Of a stretch of 64,000 nucleotides of DNA, positions 58,922 to 64,000 are shown one piece after another (position 1 is the first letter of the stretch; each line of letters opens with the position of its first letter). Source of the stretch: Crambe crambe (Eukaryota > Porifera > Demospongiae > Poecilosclerida > Crambeidae). The stretch is from NCBI GenBank assembly GCA_963924555.1, contig OZ004589.1, positions 5,084,001 through 5,148,000 on the forward strand. Direction: 5' to 3'. Both the position numbers and the translations under genes were made by a program. The notes beneath the pieces were generated by a model, which saw only the letters and a program-made list of their open reading frames with translations, searched no databases and was not told the DNA's origin.

Positions 58922-61900
58922 ATGACTACTATTCTGAATGATTATGAAGCTATATATAATTTTCTTTTCAACCATGTGTATCCTGAGGGCTTCAGCAAAG
59001 TTCAGAAGAGAGCTCTGAGAAGAAAGGCCAGTGATAATTATAAAGTGGATAGGGGACAGTTGTTCTATAAAAAGAGTGGGACCCAGAATTGGAAGCAAGT
59101 CCCTCGAATAAACAGGGAAAGGAGGAGGATATTAGAAACCTGCCATGGACTTCTTGAAGGTATAACTCCATGGCTAACTAGCCATAGCATTGTAATAATT
59201 ATGGACAAAAATCTTTGTTAATAGACTAGCTACAACCAAAATTAATAGTTGCATGAATACATGCAGCTGCAAGCTAAAAAAAATTTTTGGTTGTTTTATG
59301 TAGGTGGCCATCTTGGTCGGGATAAAACTTATTACAAAATTTCTGAGCACTTTTTTGGAAGAGTCTGTGGGCTGATGTTGATGAACACGTCAAAACTTGT
59401 CCAGTATGTCAGACAACAAATGATGCAAAATTTGTAAAACAGGGTGCAGCACTTCACCCTATCCCGGTCAAGCCAAAAGTATGGAGACAGGTATGAAAAT
59501 ATTTAGCACAGCTATAGCTACAGTTGTATACACATGATCAATTGGGTAGCAAAACTCTCTGTGCAGCTACCTTATAAGCTTGTGTTTTGAGACGAATCTT
59601 GCACTCTTTTTCATATAGCTATATATTATAGCTAGCTAGCTACAGCATTCCTAAAGCTTGAGTAGTTTTTTTTTATAGTTTTGATATATTTATCAATTTT
59701 GGTGGACTTGTCCAAAAATTTTAGGTGGGTATTGACTTGATTGGACCCCTTCCTGAAACAAAAGCCGGGAATAAGTACATCATTACTCTAGTGGACTTTT
59801 TTTCTAAATGGCCAGAGGCAGCAGCTCTACCAGATAAGAAGGCTGATGGTGTAGCTCTATTCCTATATCAGATGGTTTGCAGGTACATATTGCTATAATG
59901 GACTAATAGTGCTAATTATAATTACCAACATTAGATATGGCTGTACAAAGATATTGATATCAGACCAGGGCAGAGAGTTTGTAAATGAAGTGAACAAGAC
60001 TCTCTGCAGAAAATTCAAAACAGATCACCGTATCTCTACTGCTTATCATCCGCAAACGAATGGTTTGATTGAAAGATACAACCAAACACTCCAGCGATCT
60101 CTTGTGAAGCTAGTCAACAAGGAACAGAACGACTGGGACAAGTTTATAGATGGTGTGTTGTTTGCTTATAGGACTTCAAAACAGAAATCTACTGATGTGA
60201 CCCCCTTTGAGCTGATGTATTGCAGGTATGTCCTTATCTGGGCATTACTATAGAATAACTATCTGGGTTCATGTCCATGGAAAAAATGAATCATCAAATT
60301 AATATATGACTTGGTTTGGGGGGGGGGGGGGGCATGGCCCCTCCGGCCTTCCTATTCCTACTTGTGTTTTATTGTGTTACCTTCATGCATATAAAAAAAT
60401 AGGAAACCAATTCTTCCAATTGAAAGGGAACTCACTCAGAGCGATGACACTGATACAAGCAATGATGAAGCTAAGCAAAATATTAGTAAATACTGTGATG
60501 ACATGCTGAAACTGAGGAAAGATCTGTTTTCTAAAGCAAACAAAAAAATAAAGGATGCTCAGGGACGCTACAAAAGAGATTATGATAAAAAATACCACCA
60601 TGTGAAGGTGTGTAATAAAAAATAATAACAGTGACATCATGATATGTTTTTCCTGCAGAAACTTTATATAGGTGCACTGGTACTTCTGCGTAATTGTGTA
60701 CGTGATGGGCGAAAGGGTGACAAGCTCACTAAGCGTTGGCTGGGCCCCTACAGAATTAATGAACATATGGGGAAAGGAGTATATCAACTAGAAAATGCTT
60801 CCAGTGGTAAAATTCTAAAGAAGGCATTTAATTCATGCAGGTAAGGTATCATGTTATAAGGATGCATTTCAATATAACTGTAAAAGACACATGCAGCCCT
60901 TAATTTTGTTTTTGTATTTGTTGTAGATTGAAGTTATATTACCCACGTCCTTTATTGAAGCCAATACTACAAAATAATAGCGACATTTTTCAACTTCATT
61001 CATCCGACTCTTCAAATGAGAATACACTGGTGACAACACCACAGATACCAGCTAATTCTTTCTCTGATGACTCCATTCCTCCACTTCCACCTCCACTATC
61101 TCCCCTAAATCCTCCCTCATGTGTTACCAAGAAGCAGTTAATATTACATGACTCATTCTATGATGATACCAATGGTGACCTAATATATACGTATATATAG
61201 CTAATAATTATCATAGCTAATTTATAACTTTTAATATAGCTCCAGGAAGCAATACCATGCCTATTCCAGAAGCTACTCCTCAACATTCACCTCCAATGCC
61301 CCTAGCTCTTTAAAGCTGTTGAAAATTAATCAAGGAGCTGTGATGACAGGAATATTAATGGTTAGTTTACATGCATGATTTCATTCTAAATTTAACATGG
61401 CAACTTTGCACAGATCTTAGTTCACAAGTTTGGGATAATAAAGCAGACCAACAGGATTCCTAACAAGTAGTCCTAAACACACAGAAAGATTTCCTCAAGA
61501 TTTTGTTCTTTTTTTCTGACAAAGAACCTTCAGCTATCATGGAAACAAATGAGTGTCAGAAACAAGGTAAATAAGATAAAGCCATGCATTCATGCATGTA
61601 TCCCTGCATATTTTGATTTCATAGCTATGGTGATCAACAAGTAACAAGCTGTATCCCCTGTGCTTCAACAACTTAATAAAGATGAATTGCTATCTTTAGT
61701 TTCAGAGCAATTGGACAGAATGAATAATTTGAAGGTTGGCACTAGTATTTTTAGTAATCAGATAGCTAATTTAGTTATATGTTTTTATAGCCTTCTGAGA
61801 AGGAGTACAATAACTATTCATGTAAAAGACGCAGTGAGTTGTTATTACCTAGCTATAGCTATTGCAATGCTGGAAATTAGCTATATTTATTATTATTTTG

Positions 61901-63358
61901 TAGATGAACTTAAACATTTGAGCAATTCTATAACCTGCCTCACAAGCCACCAGTATCATGTTGTCACTGAATATATTGTGTCCAAAGTTTGTGCCAAGAA
62001 TATAAAGGTATTTGCAACCGTTACGGCATGTATATATATATAGTTTCTAGTCCACTGATTATCATTATTTCTTAGCATTTCTCATTTGCCATAGATGTTA
62101 TACATCCCAAAATATTGCAAAACATCGTTATAAATGTACAAGTGATGAGGTATGGTATAATAATCTATCATAGACATAATAGCTAGCTAATAATTAATTA
62201 ATTTTTGATGCACATGCACAAGAGAAAAGAAGAGCCTGAACTTCACATACAATCAGGTTATTAATAGCTAATAACTGTGTGAACTACATAATAATATTAT
62301 TATTGTTATAGGCATATTACATTCTAGTGTCTATGAGTATGTAAAAAAGAAAAGAAAGCTACACACAGGTATCTGTACAAAGGCTTAGCCATTGATTTAG
62401 TTAGCTATTCAATGAATGATATGTACACAGCATGAACACACCCAGCCCCTTGGTCATTCACTATAACTGCTATTTGAAATTTGAAGAATCTAGAAAGTTA
62501 TAGCAGTTATAGTAAATGATTAAGGGGCAAGGTGAATGCAAATGGACTTTAGCTACACTTCATGCAAGCTATGCTATTTTTTGCTTCATTATAGACTTAG
62601 CCGAGGAAGAAGTAGCTATCATCTACAGAGAATGAATAAAGTCCACTATATTGTCTGATTCCATTGTCACTGCTGCACAATGCTTATTAAAGGAGAAATA
62701 TAAGCATGTTGGAGGTTTAGAGCCTATTATGACACGTACATTCGATATTCAGAGGGGTAACTTTATTCAGATTCTGAACGTATATGGTTCTCACTGGATC
62801 ACTGTAGCGAATGGCTGTTCTTCTGGTTCAGTTAATGTTTATGACAGTCTGCCAAATTATGCACTCTACAGTCATACGAAGAAGCAACTTGCTTCCATCC
62901 TCTGCAGCAAAGACAAAAAAATATCTGTTAATTTCATTGATGTCCAAACCCAGAGCAGTGGTAATGACTGTGGTCTGTTTTCTATAGCATTTGCAGCTTC
63001 ACTTTGTGCAGGTGAGCCTGAGTTTCTTGCCAGTATTTCATTGATCTTTTACTTGGCATGTGTAGGTGAGAATCCATCTGAGCTGCACTACATTCAACAT
63101 GACTTCCGCAACCATTTATTCAAGTGCCTAGAAGCTAATCTGGTTACTCCATTTCCCCGAAGAAATCGGAAAAGAAAGGGTGGGAATCGTGGCCAAACCA
63201 GTTTTGGAATTTTTTGTACTTGTAGGCTGCCTGCATATGGTAAAATGATATCGTGTAGTTCTTGCCACGAGTGGTTTCACCGAAAATGTGTTGTAGCACC
63301 AACTGAAGTATGGAGAAGGAAGGAAGTAGATTGGTACTGTAATTCATGTATAAAATAG
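58922..63358 (+). pseudogene. Ginger1-like transposase: integrase, Ulp1 protease, PHD finger
   Basis: Likely exons: 58922..59159, 59304..59490, 59725..59882, 59935..60225, 60403..60607, 60659..60840, 60927..61174, several short exons from about 61245 to 62590, then 62600..63011 and 63066..63358. Domains in order: the YPEGF region, an HHCC zinc finger (CHGLLEG-GHLGRD to TCPVCQ), a DDE core with D in GIDLIGP, D in ISDQGREF and E in GLIERYN, the GPY/F motif (RWLGPYRI), a proline-rich linker, a Ulp1/C48 cysteine protease (His in GSHWI, Asp in VYDSL, Cys in GNDCGLF) and a PHD finger (CTCRLPAYGKMISCSSC to WYCNSC). Breaks: a frame change in the T-run at about 59352 and an in-frame TGA just before the Ulp1 part (near 62632). 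Known Ginger1 transposases carry OTU or Ulp1 domains; the PHD finger here is additional in my reading. Confidence 0.78.
62444..62527. repeat. Small hairpin inside the Ginger1-like gene
   Basis: CCCCTTGGTCATTCACTATAACTGCT at the left pairs with AGCAGTTATAGTAAATGATTAAGGGG at the right with few mismatches. It lies in an intron between the linker and the Ulp1 part. The arms are given in pieces no longer than the core words CACTATAACTGCT and AGCAGTTATAG. Confidence 0.6.
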
Positions 63359-63913
63359 CTAAAGCTATTCCAATCAATGTACACATTATCACTACTAAAA
63401 TATTTGCTGTAGCCAAGTTTCATAACAGTGGCAGAGACCTACTGTATTGATATTTTTTAAATGAACAACAATTTTTTTCCAAGTCAAACAGCAGCTATAG
63501 CTAGCTAGTTATAACATGCATGAAACATGGTCATGCAGACTTCTTATTGGCTAGCTGAATCTTAGAGGACACTCAGATTGCATGACTAAAATTCAGGATA
63601 TATTTAGGCATTCTAGCTACTGTAAGACTGTTCATAGTGGTAACAGGGAATCACTGCATCTCTGAAACAAGCTCTATTGTCAGAGGAGCCATAGCCCCTA
63701 GCTCTACTGATGCCTCTTTGCATCCTTTTATTTCTACTTTTTAAAAAAAGGGGGGAAAGCTTTACACTAAGAGGGGAGCTAGTTCAAGAATGAAGAGTGT
63801 AAAAATCAAGTCCAGCCATAAGGTAGCTCATAAGTTATCACACTAGCTGATAATAAGTATGATAGATTTAACAAAAGGATTGTTGGATAGCTATTCCATG
63901 AAGATAACAGTAG
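63359..63913. other. Sequence downstream of the PHD stop
   Basis: No gene recognised. It probably still belongs to the transposon or to an adjacent degraded copy. Short purine-rich runs occur near 63745. Confidence 0.4.
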
Positions 63914-64000
63914 CTACTGATTCCATTGTCACTGCTGCACAATGGAGGTTCCGAGCCTATGTATTATGACATACAGTCATATGAAGAAGTACCTTGCTTC
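63914..64000 (+). pseudogene. Deleted partial copy of the Ulp1 exon
   Basis: CTGATTCCATTGTCACTGCT and GCACAATG match 62659-62687; the sequence then jumps to a match near 62712 (GAGCCTATTATGAC type), then to one near 62870 (CAGTCATA, GAAGAAG, CTTGCTTC). At least two internal deletions separate the matched pieces. This is a second, non-coding derivative of the neighbouring element. Confidence 0.75.

Larger units (their letters stand above)
58690..64000 (+). mobile_element. Ginger1-type DNA transposon (3' end outside window)
   Basis: It encodes an intron-containing integrase-like transposase with downstream Ulp1 and PHD domains. The left terminus probably starts TGTCGGAGTGTAGAATGTCC, fitting the TGTNR pattern of Ginger ends, after CCGA, which is close to the CCGG/CCGT target reported for Ginger1. 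About 150 bases of repeated TGTAGAATGTCC/GGACATTCTACAC words follow, as expected for a long terminal inverted repeat. No matching right end is present before base 64000. Confidence 0.7.

Noticed and set aside
58690-63358. Reading the integrase gene as an LTR retrotransposon remnant
   Set aside because: It has several spliced introns, no gag, protease or RT, and is followed by Ulp1 and PHD domains, which fits a Ginger1 DNA transposon better.

Overview
The window looks like metazoan nuclear DNA, most likely a demosponge; Amphimedon queenslandica is my best guess, not a database result. The reasons are an AT-rich background full of AGCTA-type words, many GT..AG introns (some under 60 nt), animal-specific gene families (a GABA-B-like class C GPCR and an integrin alpha chain), and a dense load of small inverted-repeat DNA transposons. 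The long open reading frames are exons, retroelement polyproteins or shadows, so genes were built by joining exons by splice site, phase and comparison between paralogues.

Layout: (1) 486-11085 (+), a GABA-B-like receptor lacking only its first exon, which lies left of the window. (2) 13061-22789 (+), a complete paralogue of 16 exons and 867 residues with the same exon phases. A relic of a last exon at about 12236-12316 suggests a third tandem member once lay between them. (3) 23857-53036 (-), a complete 30-exon integrin alpha gene (1103 residues, phases consistent throughout), running tail to tail with receptor 2. Its introns hold a pogo/Tigger transposase relic, a young Ty3/gypsy LTR retrotransposon (36327-40839, LTRs differing at 2 of 207 positions, 5-bp target duplication), a coiled-coil/PHD fragment, a decayed repeat gene interrupted by a 435-bp hairpin, nested hAT-like elements and several MITEs. 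(4) 53180-54098, a RecQ-like helicase fragment joined to a third, damaged piece of the receptor family. (5) 56291-58442, an unclassified DNA transposon with an 8-bp target duplication. (6) 58690 to beyond the window, an intron-containing Ginger1-type DNA transposon: gypsy-like integrase with zinc finger, DDE core and GPY/F motif, then a Ulp1-type cysteine protease and a PHD finger.

The two receptors would bind a small ligand in an extracellular Venus-flytrap domain and signal through seven membrane helices, with C-terminal coiled coils suited to dimerisation. The integrin would act in cell adhesion. Nothing indicates that the two families work in one pathway; what they share here is repeated transposon invasion. 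I do not see a clearly new molecular system. The most unusual objects are the integrase/Ulp1/PHD transposon, the long GC-rich hairpin, and the receptor array with its relics.
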